NCBI GenBank assembly: GCA_937926445.1
Contig: CALBAK010000026.1
Coordinates: forward strand, 62,001 to 126,000
DNA from: an uncultured Alphaproteobacteria bacterium
Lineage (GTDB): Bacteria > Pseudomonadota > Alphaproteobacteria > Geminicoccales > Geminicoccaceae
Direction: 5' to 3'
Length of the DNA: 64,000 nucleotides
Shown: in pieces, positions 37,430 to 45,942 of the stretch
How positions within the stretch are numbered: the stretch's first letter is position 1
Layout of the letters: the number at the start of each line of letters is the position of its first letter
Notes under the pieces: generated by a model
Databases searched by the model: none
Seen by the model: only the letters and a program-made list of their open reading frames with translations
Told to the model about the DNA's origin: nothing
Translations under genes and position numbers: made by a program

Positions 37430-38291
37430 GCGGCCGAGCCCGGAACCCGCCACTCGCTACGCCTTAACGATCGACGTGGAGGAGCATTTCCACGCCCACG
37501 CGCTCGGCCGCTGGTACCCGCCCGAGCGCTGGGACGGCTCCGAGAGCCGAGTGGCGGCGAGCACCGCCCGGCTGCTCGACCTCCTGGCCGAAGCCCGGGC
37601 CCGGGCCACCTGCTTCGTGCTCGGCTGGGTCGCCGAGCGCCAGCCGGCGCTCGTTCGCCGGATCGTCTCCGACGGCCACGAGCTCGCGAGCCACGGCTAC
37701 GCGCACGCGCCGCTCTGGGCACTCGAGCGCGCCGCCTTCCGGGCGGACCTCGCCCGGGCCAAAGCGATCCTCGAGGATGCCGCCGGCATCGCCGTGCGCG
37801 GCTATCGAGCGCCGAGCTTCTCGCTCGACCCGGCCTGTGCCTGGGCCTACGCGATCCTGGCCGAGACCGGCCACGGTTACAGCTCGAGCGTCCACCCGGT
37901 CCGCTTCTCGGCCTATCGCAGTGCCGCGGGCCCGTGCCGGCCGCAGCGCATCGAGGGCGTGCTCGAGGTGCCGGTGAGCACGCTGCCCATGGGGCCCTTC
38001 GGCAACCTGCCCTTCGCGGGCGGCGCCTGGTTCCGCCTCCTGCCCGAGCACTGGACCCGCTTCGCGCTCGCCCGCGTCGCGCGGCGGGGCGAGGAGCCCG
38101 TGATCTTCTACCTCCATCCCTGGGAGCTGGACCCGGACCAGCCGCGCCCGCCCGGCCTCGATCGGTGCACCCGGCTTCGCCACTATGGCGGGTTGCGGCG
38201 AGTCGAGGCGCGGCTGCGACGGCTCCTGCGGCAGGTGACTTGGGATCGCCTCGACCGGGTGCTGCCGGCCCCGGCAGCGGTCGAGCCGTGA
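37422..38291 (+). CDS. Polysaccharide deacetylase, DUF3473/XrtA-locus type
   Basis: A 289-residue NodB-homology protein. Motif 1 is ALTIDVEEHFHAHALGRWYP, where family members usually have DVEDYF. Motif 2 is GHELASHGYAHAPLW with the metal histidines, and motif 3 is GYRAPSFSLDPA. The C-terminal part FYLHPWELDPDQPRPP (about 230-245) is the DUF3473 signature. It would remove N- or O-acetyl groups from the polymer or its intermediate. There is no signal peptide, so it may act in the cytoplasm. Overlaps its neighbours on both sides. Confidence 0.88.
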   Translation: MAERPSPEPATRYALTIDVEEHFHAHALGRWYPPERWDGSESRVAASTARLLDLLAEARARATCFVLGWVAERQPALVRRIVSDGHELASHGYAHAPLWALERAAFRADLARAKAILEDAAGIAVRGYRAPSFSLDPACAWAYAILAETGHGYSSSVHPVRFSAYRSAAGPCRPQRIEGVLEVPVSTLPMGPFGNLPFAGGAWFRLLPEHWTRFALARVARRGEEPVIFYLHPWELDPDQPRPPGLDRCTRLRHYGGLRRVEARLRRLLRQVTWDRLDRVLPAPAAVEP

Positions 38292-39337
38292 GCGCGCCCG
38301 ATCCCGAGCTTCGGGTCCGCGAGGCGGCGCCGGCCGACCGCGCGGCCTGGGACGCGTTCGTCGAGGACCATCCGCAGGCGACACCGTTCCATCTGTGGGG
38401 CTGGCTCGAGGCGGTCCGGCAAGCCCTGAACCATCGCTGCATCCCACTCCTGGCCGAGCGGGCCCTCGGGATCGTGGGTGTCTTGCCGCTCGTCGCGGTC
38501 GAGAGCCGCCTCTTCGGTCGCGCCCTGATCGGCACCGGCTTCGCCGTCGAGGGCGGTCCCCTGGTGCTCGAGCCGGCGGCCGGGGCGGCGCTCGTCGAGC
38601 GGGCGGAGGACCTCGCTCGTGCCGGCCGGTTCGCCCGCCTCGAGCTGCGCTGTCCGCCGCCGGAGCGGCCCGGCTGGCGAGCGCTCGCCGGGCGCCATCT
38701 GAGTTTCCGGCGATTCCTCGACCCCGACCCCGAGGCGAACTTCCGTAACTTGCGGAACAAGCAGCGTAACATGGTGCGCAAGGGCCGTGCGCTCGGGCTG
38801 CGCATCGAGCCCGACCCCGGCTGTGGTCGCTTCTGGCCGCTCTATGCCGCGAGCGTCCATCGGCTCGGCACGCCGGTGTTGCCGAAGGCCTGGTTCCAGG
38901 CGCTCGAGCGGCTGCTCGGCAAGCGTTGCGAGACGCTCGTGGTGCTGCGCGGCGACGAGCCGGTCGCCGGCGTCCAGAGCTTCTATTTCCGCGACGCGGC
39001 GATGCCCTACTACGCGGGCGGGATCGAGGAGGCACGCCGGCTCGCCGCGCACGATTTCATGTACGACGCGCTCATGCGCCGGGCCGTGGCGGAGCGCGGC
39101 TGCCGATTGTTCGACTTCGGCCGCAGCAAGGTCGGCAGCGGCCACGCCGACTTCAAGCGGCACTGGGGCTTCGCGCCCGAGCCCGTGGTCTATGCCCATT
39201 GGTCGCCCGACGGCCGGCCACCGCCCGACCTCGACCCCCGGAGCGAGCGCAACCGGCTCCTGGTCGCGGCCTGGCGGCGACTGCCGCGCGGCCTCGCCGA
39301 CCGGCTCGGGCCGCCGATCGCCCGGCAGATCGGCTGA
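38288..39337 (+). CDS. FemAB/GNAT-fold protein of the XrtA-type locus
   Basis: A 349-residue acyltransferase-fold protein. FRNLRNKQRNMVRKGRALGL is the FemAB-like nucleic-acid/CoA-side helix pair of the TIGR03019-type family. GVQSFYFRDAAMPYYAGGIE and RLFDFGRSKVGSGHADFKRH are its conserved C-terminal half. Related Fem proteins transfer amino acids to peptidoglycan precursors; here an acyl or aminoacyl decoration of the polysaccharide is a guess. GTG 38288 overlaps the deacetylase stop (GTGA). Confidence 0.83.
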   Translation: MSAPDPELRVREAAPADRAAWDAFVEDHPQATPFHLWGWLEAVRQALNHRCIPLLAERALGIVGVLPLVAVESRLFGRALIGTGFAVEGGPLVLEPAAGAALVERAEDLARAGRFARLELRCPPPERPGWRALAGRHLSFRRFLDPDPEANFRNLRNKQRNMVRKGRALGLRIEPDPGCGRFWPLYAASVHRLGTPVLPKAWFQALERLLGKRCETLVVLRGDEPVAGVQSFYFRDAAMPYYAGGIEEARRLAAHDFMYDALMRRAVAERGCRLFDFGRSKVGSGHADFKRHWGFAPEPVVYAHWSPDGRPPPDLDPRSERNRLLVAAWRRLPRGLADRLGPPIARQIG

Positions 39338-39341
39338 GCCC

Positions 39342-40640
39342 TTGGCCGAGATCGTCTTCCTCGCGCACCGGCCGCCTTGGCCGCCCGACAAGGGCGACAA
39401 GATCCGCTCCTGGAACCTGCTCCGCCACCTCGCGGCGCGCCATCGTGTCCGGCTCGGCGCCTTCGCCGACGATCATTCGGACCCTTCGACCACGGAGGTG
39501 CTGTTCGGGCTCTGCGCCGAGGTTTTCCTCCGTCCGCTCGGCCGGATGCGGACGGTCGGACGGATGGCCCTCGGGCTCGTTCGCGGCCGGCCGCTCAGCA
39601 TCGCCCCTTGGGCCGACCGGGCGATGCGGCGCTGGCTGCGGGACCGGCTCGCCCGCGCCGATCTCGCCTTCGCTTTCTCCGGCCAGAGCGCGGCCCTGCT
39701 GCTCGACCCGCCCCCGGCCCGGCCCTGGCTGCTCGACCTCGTCGACTGCGATTCCGAAAAGTGGCGCGACTATGCGCGGGCGGTGCGCGGGCCGCATCGG
39801 CTGCTGTTCGCCCGCGAGGCCGAACGGGTCCTCGAACTCGAGCGGCGGGCGGTGGCGGCGGCCGCGCAGAGCTTTCTCGTGAGCGGTGCGGAGGCGGCGC
39901 TGTTGGCCGCGCGGGCTCCCGAGACCGCCGCCCGGATCGCGGTTCTCGAAAACGGGGTCGACGCCGCATTCTTCGATCCCGCGGTGATATCCGGCCCCGA
40001 CCCTTGGCCCGAGGGGCCCGGCCCGCGCCTCGTGTTCACGGGTGTCATGGATTATCCGCCGAACGTCGACGCCGTGCTCTGGTTCGTGGACACGGTCCTG
40101 CCGCGCCTGCGCGCCGAGTTCGGTCCGGTTCGCTTCGCCGTGGTGGGCGCGCGGCCGACGGCGGCCCTGAGCGCCCGGGCGGCCCCGCCCGAGCTCCTGA
40201 TCACGGGCCGGGTAGCGGACGTCCGCCCCTGGCTCGTCCGGGCCGATGTGGCGGTGGCACCGCTGCGGATCGCCCGCGGGGTGCAGAACAAAGTGCTCGA
40301 GGCCATGGCGATGGCCCGCCCCGTGGTCGCCACACCGCGAGCCGCGGAGGGGCTGCACGCCCTGCCGGAACGAGAGATCCTGTTGGCGGACGACCCGGCC
40401 GGCCTCGCCGCGGCGATCGCGGAGCTCCTGCGCGCGCCGCAGCGGGCACGGGCGCTCGGCGCCGCCGCCCGGGCTTATGTCCGGCGCCGGCACGACTGGG
40501 CGGCGACCCTCGCTCCGCTCGATCGGGCGATCAGCGCGCTGCTCGAACGCGAGCGCGATCCGCTCCGACCCCGAGCGGGGCAGCCACGCCGAGGCCCGCC
40601 GCGAGTTCCTCGACCCGCCGAGCGTTGGCGTCCCAGGTGA
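39342..40640 (+). CDS. Glycosyltransferase, GT4-type, XrtA-locus family (TIGR03087 type)
   Basis: 432 residues. AEIVFLAHRPPWPPDKGDKI is the diagnostic N terminus of this locus-specific sugar transferase. The acceptor-side half contains LVDCDSEKWRDYA. The donor half contains VLENGVDAAFFDP, FTGVMDYPPNVDAVLWFVD and GVQNKVLEAMAMARPVVATP, with the GT4 E-x7-E region. The start is TTG at 39342, five bases after the FemAB stop, with a weak ribosome site. The last 35 or so residues are Arg/Pro-rich and overlap the convergent glycosyltransferase by 110 bp, so the natural end may once have been earlier. Confidence 0.85.
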   Translation: MAEIVFLAHRPPWPPDKGDKIRSWNLLRHLAARHRVRLGAFADDHSDPSTTEVLFGLCAEVFLRPLGRMRTVGRMALGLVRGRPLSIAPWADRAMRRWLRDRLARADLAFAFSGQSAALLLDPPPARPWLLDLVDCDSEKWRDYARAVRGPHRLLFAREAERVLELERRAVAAAAQSFLVSGAEAALLAARAPETAARIAVLENGVDAAFFDPAVISGPDPWPEGPGPRLVFTGVMDYPPNVDAVLWFVDTVLPRLRAEFGPVRFAVVGARPTAALSARAAPPELLITGRVADVRPWLVRADVAVAPLRIARGVQNKVLEAMAMARPVVATPRAAEGLHALPEREILLADDPAGLAAAIAELLRAPQRARALGAAARAYVRRRHDWAATLAPLDRAISALLERERDPLRPRAGQPRRGPPRVPRPAERWRPR

Positions 40641-41721
40641 GGTCGAGGGCCTCGGCCGCGGCGCGGGCGCCGGCACCCAGCCGGGCGCGCAGCGCCGGGT
40701 CGGCGGCGAGCCGGTCGAGGCCCGCCTCAAGCCCGTCGGGCCCGACGAGCCAGGCGCTCTCGCCGTGCCGCACGAGCTCACGGATGTTGGCGGCGTCGGG
40801 GGCGAGGATCGCCCGGCCGAGCGCCATGTACTCGACGAGCTTCAGGGGCGAGGCGTAGTCGACCACGGCCGGCTGGAGGGCGATGTCGAAGGCGCGGATC
40901 ACGGCTGCGATCCGCTCGCGCGGCACGATGCCGAGGAGCCGCACCCGCTCCTCGAGGCCGAGCGCGGCGGCGCGGCGGCGCAGATCGGGCAGGGCCGGAC
41001 CGTCGCCCGCCACGAGCAGCACGGCCTCGGGAAAGCGAGCGCGGGCGAGCCAGTCGAGCACCGCGGCGAGACCGTGCCAGGCCTTCACGAAGCCCACGAA
41101 GCCGAGCACGAGCCGGCCCTCGACGCCGAGCGCCCGGCGCGCCTCGGCCTCGCTCGGGGCGACGTCGAGCCGGCCGAGATCGACCCCGTTGGGTGTCACG
41201 ACGATCCGCTCGGCCGCGACACCCGCGGCCCGGACCCGAGCCGCCAGCACGGCGCTCACGACGAGCACGCGGTCGGCCCCGCGCCAGATCGCCCGCTCGA
41301 CCGCCCGGGCGAGCCGCGGCAGGGCGAGCCCGTCGAAACGAGCTCGCTCTTCGGCCAGCGGCGCGTTGACCTCGAGCAGGAGCGGTACACCGAGCAGCGC
41401 GCGCGCGAGGGCGCCCGAGGGAGTGTGCAGGCTGTAGCGCTCGTAGATCAGATCGGGCCGAAGCCGTCGGCCGGCGAGAGCGAGCCGCAGGCCGGCGAGC
41501 AGGCCGTAGCCGAGCTCGAGGAGCTCGTAGAGGGCCGCGGGCAGGGTGCGCTTGAGCCGGTCGACGAACCCGCCTTCGGCCCCGAACGGGCGGTCCTCGT
41601 AGAGCGGGGGAGCGAGTACGGTCACCGCGTGGCCGCGCCGTTCGAGGGCGCGCACGAGCTCCTCGACATGGACGAGCTGGCCGTCCTTCGAGGCGAGGCG
41701 GTGATGGTAGAGGATCCTCAA
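40531..41721 (-). CDS. Glycosyltransferase, GT4 family
   Basis: 396 residues. RILYHHRLASKDGQLVHVEE is typical of a glycosyltransferase group found with exosortase-A-type loci. The donor domain carries VVTPNGVDLGRL, LGFVGFVKAWHGLAAVLDWL and YASPLKLVEYMALGRAILAP. The start is TTG at 41721 with GGGAGGGG upstream, and it overlaps the preceding stop as TTGA. It is the last gene of the minus-strand run flippase-glycosyltransferase-glycosyltransferase. The final 110 bp overlap the convergent gene ending at 40640. The sugar transferred is unknown. Confidence 0.87.
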   Translation of the reverse strand: MRILYHHRLASKDGQLVHVEELVRALERRGHAVTVLAPPLYEDRPFGAEGGFVDRLKRTLPAALYELLELGYGLLAGLRLALAGRRLRPDLIYERYSLHTPSGALARALLGVPLLLEVNAPLAEERARFDGLALPRLARAVERAIWRGADRVLVVSAVLAARVRAAGVAAERIVVTPNGVDLGRLDVAPSEAEARRALGVEGRLVLGFVGFVKAWHGLAAVLDWLARARFPEAVLLVAGDGPALPDLRRRAAALGLEERVRLLGIVPRERIAAVIRAFDIALQPAVVDYASPLKLVEYMALGRAILAPDAANIRELVRHGESAWLVGPDGLEAGLDRLAADPALRARLGAGARAAAEALDLTWDANARRVEELAAGLGVAAPLGVGADRARVRAAR

Positions 41722-42944
41722 GTCCCCTCCCTGCGTCGTGCCGCCCATTCGGCGAGCACGGTCTCGAAGAGCGCGATCTGGCCCTCGGTGGTCGGCTCCC
41801 AGCCGAACCGTTCGGCGTAGGCGCGGGTGGCGGTGCGCGGCGGCGGGGCGGCGAGCAGGGCGCGGATCGCGGCGGCGAGGGCGGGCCCGCTCCGCTCCGC
41901 GACGAGCCGGCCCGCCTCGGGTGCCGTCACCACTTCGGGTGTACCCCAGACCGCGGTCGCCACCACGGGCGTGCCGCAGGCCATCGCCTCGAGCAGGACG
42001 TTGGCCCAACCCTCGCGCGAAGAGGCGAGCACGAGGCAGTCCGCGCAATTGTAGAGTTCCGGCAGCCGCTCGTGCGGCAGCGCGCCGAGGAAGCGGACCC
42101 GCTCGGCCACACCGAGGGCCTCCGCCCGTCGGCCGAGGGCGGCGCGCTCCGGGCCCTCGCCCACGACGAGGAGCGTGCAGCCCGGCAGCTCGGCGAGCGC
42201 CTCGAGGACGAGGTGCACCCCCTTGCGCTCGATCAGCTGGCCCACGGTCAAGAAGACGGGGCCGGAGAGACCCAGCGCGAGCCGCAACCGCTCGCGGTCG
42301 AGTGGCCGGAAGAGCTCGAGATCGACGCCGTTGCGCAGCACCCGGATGCGGGCCGGGTCGGCCCCGAGCTTCTCGTAGACCCGGGCGAGCGCGGCGCAGA
42401 CCGCGACGAGTCCCTGGGCGCGGCGGACCGCCCAGACGATCCAGCAACGCGGCAAGGGGTCGCGGGCGATCCGGTTGAGATCGCTGCCGCGGGCGGTGAT
42501 GACGAGCGGGAGAGCGAAGCGGCGGGCGAGCAGGGCCGCCGCCACGCCGTCGGGATAGACATAGTGTGCATCCAGTAGATCGATCCGGGCGCCCGCGGCG
42601 AGCAGACGGCAAAGGCGCGGGGCCAGAGCCCGGTAGATCGCCCAGGGCTGGAAAGGCACGCCGAAGCGCGGCAGGTGCAGGTAGCGGGGGTACTCGACGG
42701 GAATGCCGTAGCGGAGTTCGGTCGCCGGCGTGGCGGCGAGCGGCCGCCAGGCGGCCACCCGGTCGGCACCGGGCGGGCACCAGGGCAGGGGTGCAAGGAC
42801 CCTCGGTCGCACCCGGCCGTCGGCCGCGAGCCGGCGGAGCCGGTTCTCGACGAACACGCCGAAGGTCGGCCGGGCCCGGCTCGGATAGAGGCCGGAGACG
42901 ACCAGAGTGTGCCATGGCCGGGCCGGTGTGGCCGCCGCCCTCAC
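41718..42944 (-). CDS. Glycosyltransferase, GT4 family
   Basis: 408 residues. The N-terminal acceptor domain begins HTLVVSGLYPSRARPTFGVF and includes DLLDAHYVYPDGVAAALLAR. The donor domain has RVLRNGVDLELFRPLDRERL, FLTVGQLIERKGVHLVLEAL and SREGWANVLLEAMACGTPVV with both glutamates of the E-x7-E motif. GTG 42944 overlaps the flippase stop (GTGA). It probably adds one residue of the lipid-linked repeat unit at the cytoplasmic membrane face. Confidence 0.88.
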   Translation of the reverse strand: MRAAATPARPWHTLVVSGLYPSRARPTFGVFVENRLRRLAADGRVRPRVLAPLPWCPPGADRVAAWRPLAATPATELRYGIPVEYPRYLHLPRFGVPFQPWAIYRALAPRLCRLLAAGARIDLLDAHYVYPDGVAAALLARRFALPLVITARGSDLNRIARDPLPRCWIVWAVRRAQGLVAVCAALARVYEKLGADPARIRVLRNGVDLELFRPLDRERLRLALGLSGPVFLTVGQLIERKGVHLVLEALAELPGCTLLVVGEGPERAALGRRAEALGVAERVRFLGALPHERLPELYNCADCLVLASSREGWANVLLEAMACGTPVVATAVWGTPEVVTAPEAGRLVAERSGPALAAAIRALLAAPPPRTATRAYAERFGWEPTTEGQIALFETVLAEWAARRREGT

Positions 42945-44497
42945 GAGGGCGGCGCTCCGGCGAGACCGGGCCACGAGGGTCGACCGATCAGGGCGCCGAG
43001 TTGGACGAGCATCGTCCGCTCGGCGCCCGCGGGTCGACCGGCGGCCCACCAGAGCGCCGCATGTGTCACCAGGAACACCGTGCCGCCGACGGCGATGCCG
43101 GCCAGAAGGCGCAGGGCCGGGGGATCGATCGCGGTCGTGATCGGCAGGACCGCCACGGCCATCACCCCGGTCGCGACCACGGTGCGCCAGGTGGCGCCGA
43201 GGAGGCGAGCCGGGCGGAGGCCGAGCAGTCGGCTCGCGATCACGAGCGCCAGGACGAGCTGCAGCCCGGCGCAGACGGTGAGGGCGAAGGCCGCACCCTG
43301 GACGCCCTGTCGGCTCACGAGGAGAAGCAGGAGCGGCACCAGGAGGAGGAGGTAGACGGCCAGGAGCAGGGGTTCGATGCGGACCCGGCCGAGCGCCAGG
43401 AAGACCGGGCCGGTCGTGGTCGAGACGGTGCGTATCGCACCGTAGAGCGCGAGGGCCTCGATCAGGGGCACGGCCTCGAGCCAGCGGGCGCCGAGCAGAA
43501 CCGAGACGATCGGCTCGGCCAGAAGCGCGATCCCGGCGGCGGTGGGAAGGCAGATCGCGAGGACGAGGGCGAGCGTCTCGAGGTAGCCCTCGGCCAGCCG
43601 GCGCGGCTCGTGGGCGATCCGCGCGAAGCCCGGGTAGATGGCGCGCGCCACGGGCTGGGCCAGCTCGCTGGTCGGCAGATCGGCGATCTCCTGGGCGATC
43701 GTGTAGAGGCCGAGGGGCCCGGGGCCCGCGAGCTTGCCCACGATCAGGGAGTCGATCCGCTCGCGCACGAAGCTCAGGGCATTGTTGGCGAGCATCCACT
43801 TGGAGAAGCCGACGAGTTCGCGGACCCGGGCGAGGGAGAGTCGCGGCCGATAGGCGGCCATGGTGTAGCTCGCGAGGAGGAGCACGATCCGGCGGGCCAT
43901 GACGGCCGCCACCAAAGCCCGCCAGTCGCGCCAGAGGAATGCGAGCGTGAGCCCGGTCGCGAACTGGGCGAGGCGACCGTAGAGGTGGAAGCGGAACTCG
44001 CGGGCGATCTCGAGCTCGCGCCGGAAGTCGACCGTGCCGATGTTGCCGATCCCCTGGAGGAAGGCGGCGAGCGCAAGCCAGCAGAGGATCGGCTCGAGGC
44101 GCGGATCGGCGAAAAAGCTCGCCGTCGGGCGGGCGAGGACCAGGAGCAGAAGGGCGAGCAGGATGCCCTTGAGGACCTGCAGCGTCCAGGCCGTGTCGTA
44201 CTCCGGCCGGCCGGCCCCGCGGTCGCGGATGATCGCGAGGTCGAAGTTGAAATCGCTCGCGATGTCGAGCAGGGCGCCGATCGTGGTGGCGAGGGCGACG
44301 AGGCCGAAATCCTCGGGTGTGAGCAGCCGGGCGAGTACGAGCATGCTCGCCACGCCGAGGAGCCGGGTGGCGAAGCGCAGTGCCACCATCCAGGCCGCCC
44401 CGGCGGCCACCCTGCGTCCGAGATCCTGCACTCTGGTACCCGTTCGCGGGAAGCGCGATGCCGCCCGTCCACTCGTTGCGCGACAGGAGTTGACCAT
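42941..44497 (-). CDS. Oligosaccharide flippase, Wzx/PST type of the MOP superfamily
   Basis: About 518 residues with 12 or more hydrophobic helices (for example SMLVLARLLTPEDFGLVALA, LLLAVYLLLLVPLLLLLVS). The N-terminal GRRVAAGAAWMVALRFATRL is characteristic of polysaccharide transporters that flip undecaprenyl-linked repeat units. The start is uncertain: the frame opens near 44563, ATG 44497 is used here, and GTG 44431 (VQDLGRRV) would fit homologs too. Divergent from the initiating sugar transferase. A flippase implies Wzx/Wzy-type assembly, but no polymerase is seen in the window. Confidence 0.88.
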   Translation of the reverse strand: MVNSCRATSGRAASRFPRTGTRVQDLGRRVAAGAAWMVALRFATRLLGVASMLVLARLLTPEDFGLVALATTIGALLDIASDFNFDLAIIRDRGAGRPEYDTAWTLQVLKGILLALLLLVLARPTASFFADPRLEPILCWLALAAFLQGIGNIGTVDFRRELEIAREFRFHLYGRLAQFATGLTLAFLWRDWRALVAAVMARRIVLLLASYTMAAYRPRLSLARVRELVGFSKWMLANNALSFVRERIDSLIVGKLAGPGPLGLYTIAQEIADLPTSELAQPVARAIYPGFARIAHEPRRLAEGYLETLALVLAICLPTAAGIALLAEPIVSVLLGARWLEAVPLIEALALYGAIRTVSTTTGPVFLALGRVRIEPLLLAVYLLLLVPLLLLLVSRQGVQGAAFALTVCAGLQLVLALVIASRLLGLRPARLLGATWRTVVATGVMAVAVLPITTAIDPPALRLLAGIAVGGTVFLVTHAALWWAAGRPAGAERTMLVQLGALIGRPSWPGLAGAPPS

Positions 44498-44571
44498 CAG
44501 CGCCAACTGATATCCTTGAGTCGGGGACGGGGAAACCGGGGAACGCCGCGCACAGGCGATCAAGGGCGGGG

Positions 44572-45936
44572 ATGCGTATCTTTCGGCATCACATCGACCT
44601 TCGTCTCCTTACCTTGGGGTTGATCGAGGCTGGTGTGTTGTTAGCCTGTTTTTACATTGGATACTTTGCGCGCTATGCCGATCCCAATATTCTCTCCTCG
44701 GAGTTGAAAGCCCATCTCCCCTCTGCGCTCACGTACACCTGCGCCTTGATGGCGAGCTTCGTGGCCCTCGGTCTCTACGAGCGGGCCGCGATCGGTGACA
44801 TGGCGGTCGTCGCGATCCGCACGCTGACCGCCTTCGCGAGCGGCTTCCTGCTCTTGACGGTGGTTCTCTACCTGTTGCCCGAACTGAAGATCTGGCGCTC
44901 CGGCTTGATCATCGCGATGCCCGCGAGTCTCGCCCTGATCCTCCTCCTGCGGCGCTTGTTCCTCTGGCTCGTCGACCGCGACGCGCTCGGTCGCAAGCTG
45001 CTCGTGCTGGGCGATCCCGCGGCGATCGCCGACCTCGAGGGCTGCCGGCGGCGGCTCGGTCTCGCGCCCTTCCGCACCGTCTGCACGATCGAACTCGACG
45101 GCCTTCCCGAACGGCCGAACGACGAGAGCTGGCTGCTCGACACCTGCCGGGCCGCGGGTGCCGAGGAGATCGTCGTGGCCGCGGTCGACCGGCGCGGGCG
45201 GCTGCCGATGCAGGCGCTCCTGCGCTGCCGACTCGCCGGGATTCCGGTCTGCGACTACCACGATTTCTGCGAACGCGAGACCGGCCGGGTCGACCTCGAG
45301 CGGCTGCAGCCGGGTTGGCTGGTCTTCAGCGACGGTTTCGGCCAAAGGAAGCTCGACGCGGTCGCCAAGCGGCTGTTCGACATCGTTCTGGCGGCCCTGG
45401 GCCTGGTGCTGACCGCGCCGCTCCTTCTTCTCGCGGCGCTCGCCGTCAAGCTCGAGGACGGCGGGCCCGTTCTGTTCCGTCAGGAACGCGTGGGGCGCAA
45501 CGGTGTACCGTTCCGGATCCTCAAGTTGCGCAGCATGCGCTCGGATGCCGAGCGGGACGGACCGCGCTACGCGGCGATCGGCGATCCGAGGGTGACCCGG
45601 GTCGGTCGGCTCTTGCGGCGGACCCGCATCGACGAGCTGCCGCAGCTCGTCAACGTGCTCAAGGGCGAGATGAGCTTCGTGGGACCGCGCCCCGAGCGAC
45701 CCGTGTTCATCCAGCAGATCTCCGAAATCCTGCCCTATTTTCCGGTTCGCCATCAGCTCCGTCCGGGCCTCGCCGGCTGGGCCCAGCTCAATCACCCGTA
45801 CGCTGCTGACATCGCCGACACGAGAGCCAAGCTCGAATACGACATGTACTACATCAAGAATTGGAGTCTCTTTTTGGACATCGTGATTCTGGCGCAGACG
45901 CTTCGAGTTGTCGTCTGGGGCAACGGGGCGCGTTGA
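44572..45936 (+). CDS. Initiating sugar transferase, polyprenyl-phosphate type (XrtA-locus family)
   Basis: A 454-residue PNPT enzyme that loads the first sugar-1-phosphate onto undecaprenyl phosphate. About four N-terminal helices come first ([20 protein letters not shown] and others). A CoA-binding-like middle part follows, then the catalytic domain from [20 protein letters not shown] with [37 protein letters not shown] and FVGPRPERP. Matches the TIGR03013 type. The first 150 bp have visibly more A/T than the surroundings (TTGTTAGCCTGTTTTTACAT). AAGGGCGGGG precedes the ATG. Six bp before prsK. Confidence 0.9.
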   Translation: MRIFRHHIDLRLLTLGLIEAGVLLACFYIGYFARYADPNILSSELKAHLPSALTYTCALMASFVALGLYERAAIGDMAVVAIRTLTAFASGFLLLTVVLYLLPELKIWRSGLIIAMPASLALILLLRRLFLWLVDRDALGRKLLVLGDPAAIADLEGCRRRLGLAPFRTVCTIELDGLPERPNDESWLLDTCRAAGAEEIVVAAVDRRGRLPMQALLRCRLAGIPVCDYHDFCERETGRVDLERLQPGWLVFSDGFGQRKLDAVAKRLFDIVLAALGLVLTAPLLLLAALAVKLEDGGPVLFRQERVGRNGVPFRILKLRSMRSDAERDGPRYAAIGDPRVTRVGRLLRRTRIDELPQLVNVLKGEMSFVGPRPERPVFIQQISEILPYFPVRHQLRPGLAGWAQLNHPYAADIADTRAKLEYDMYYIKNWSLFLDIVILAQTLRVVVWGNGAR

Positions 45937-45942
45937 GGCGCC

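Noticed and set aside
42941-44497. Flippase considered as a missing exosortase
   Set aside because: N terminus and 12-helix layout fit Wzx/MOP transporters; no exosortase-type catalytic Cys/Arg/His arrangement was seen.
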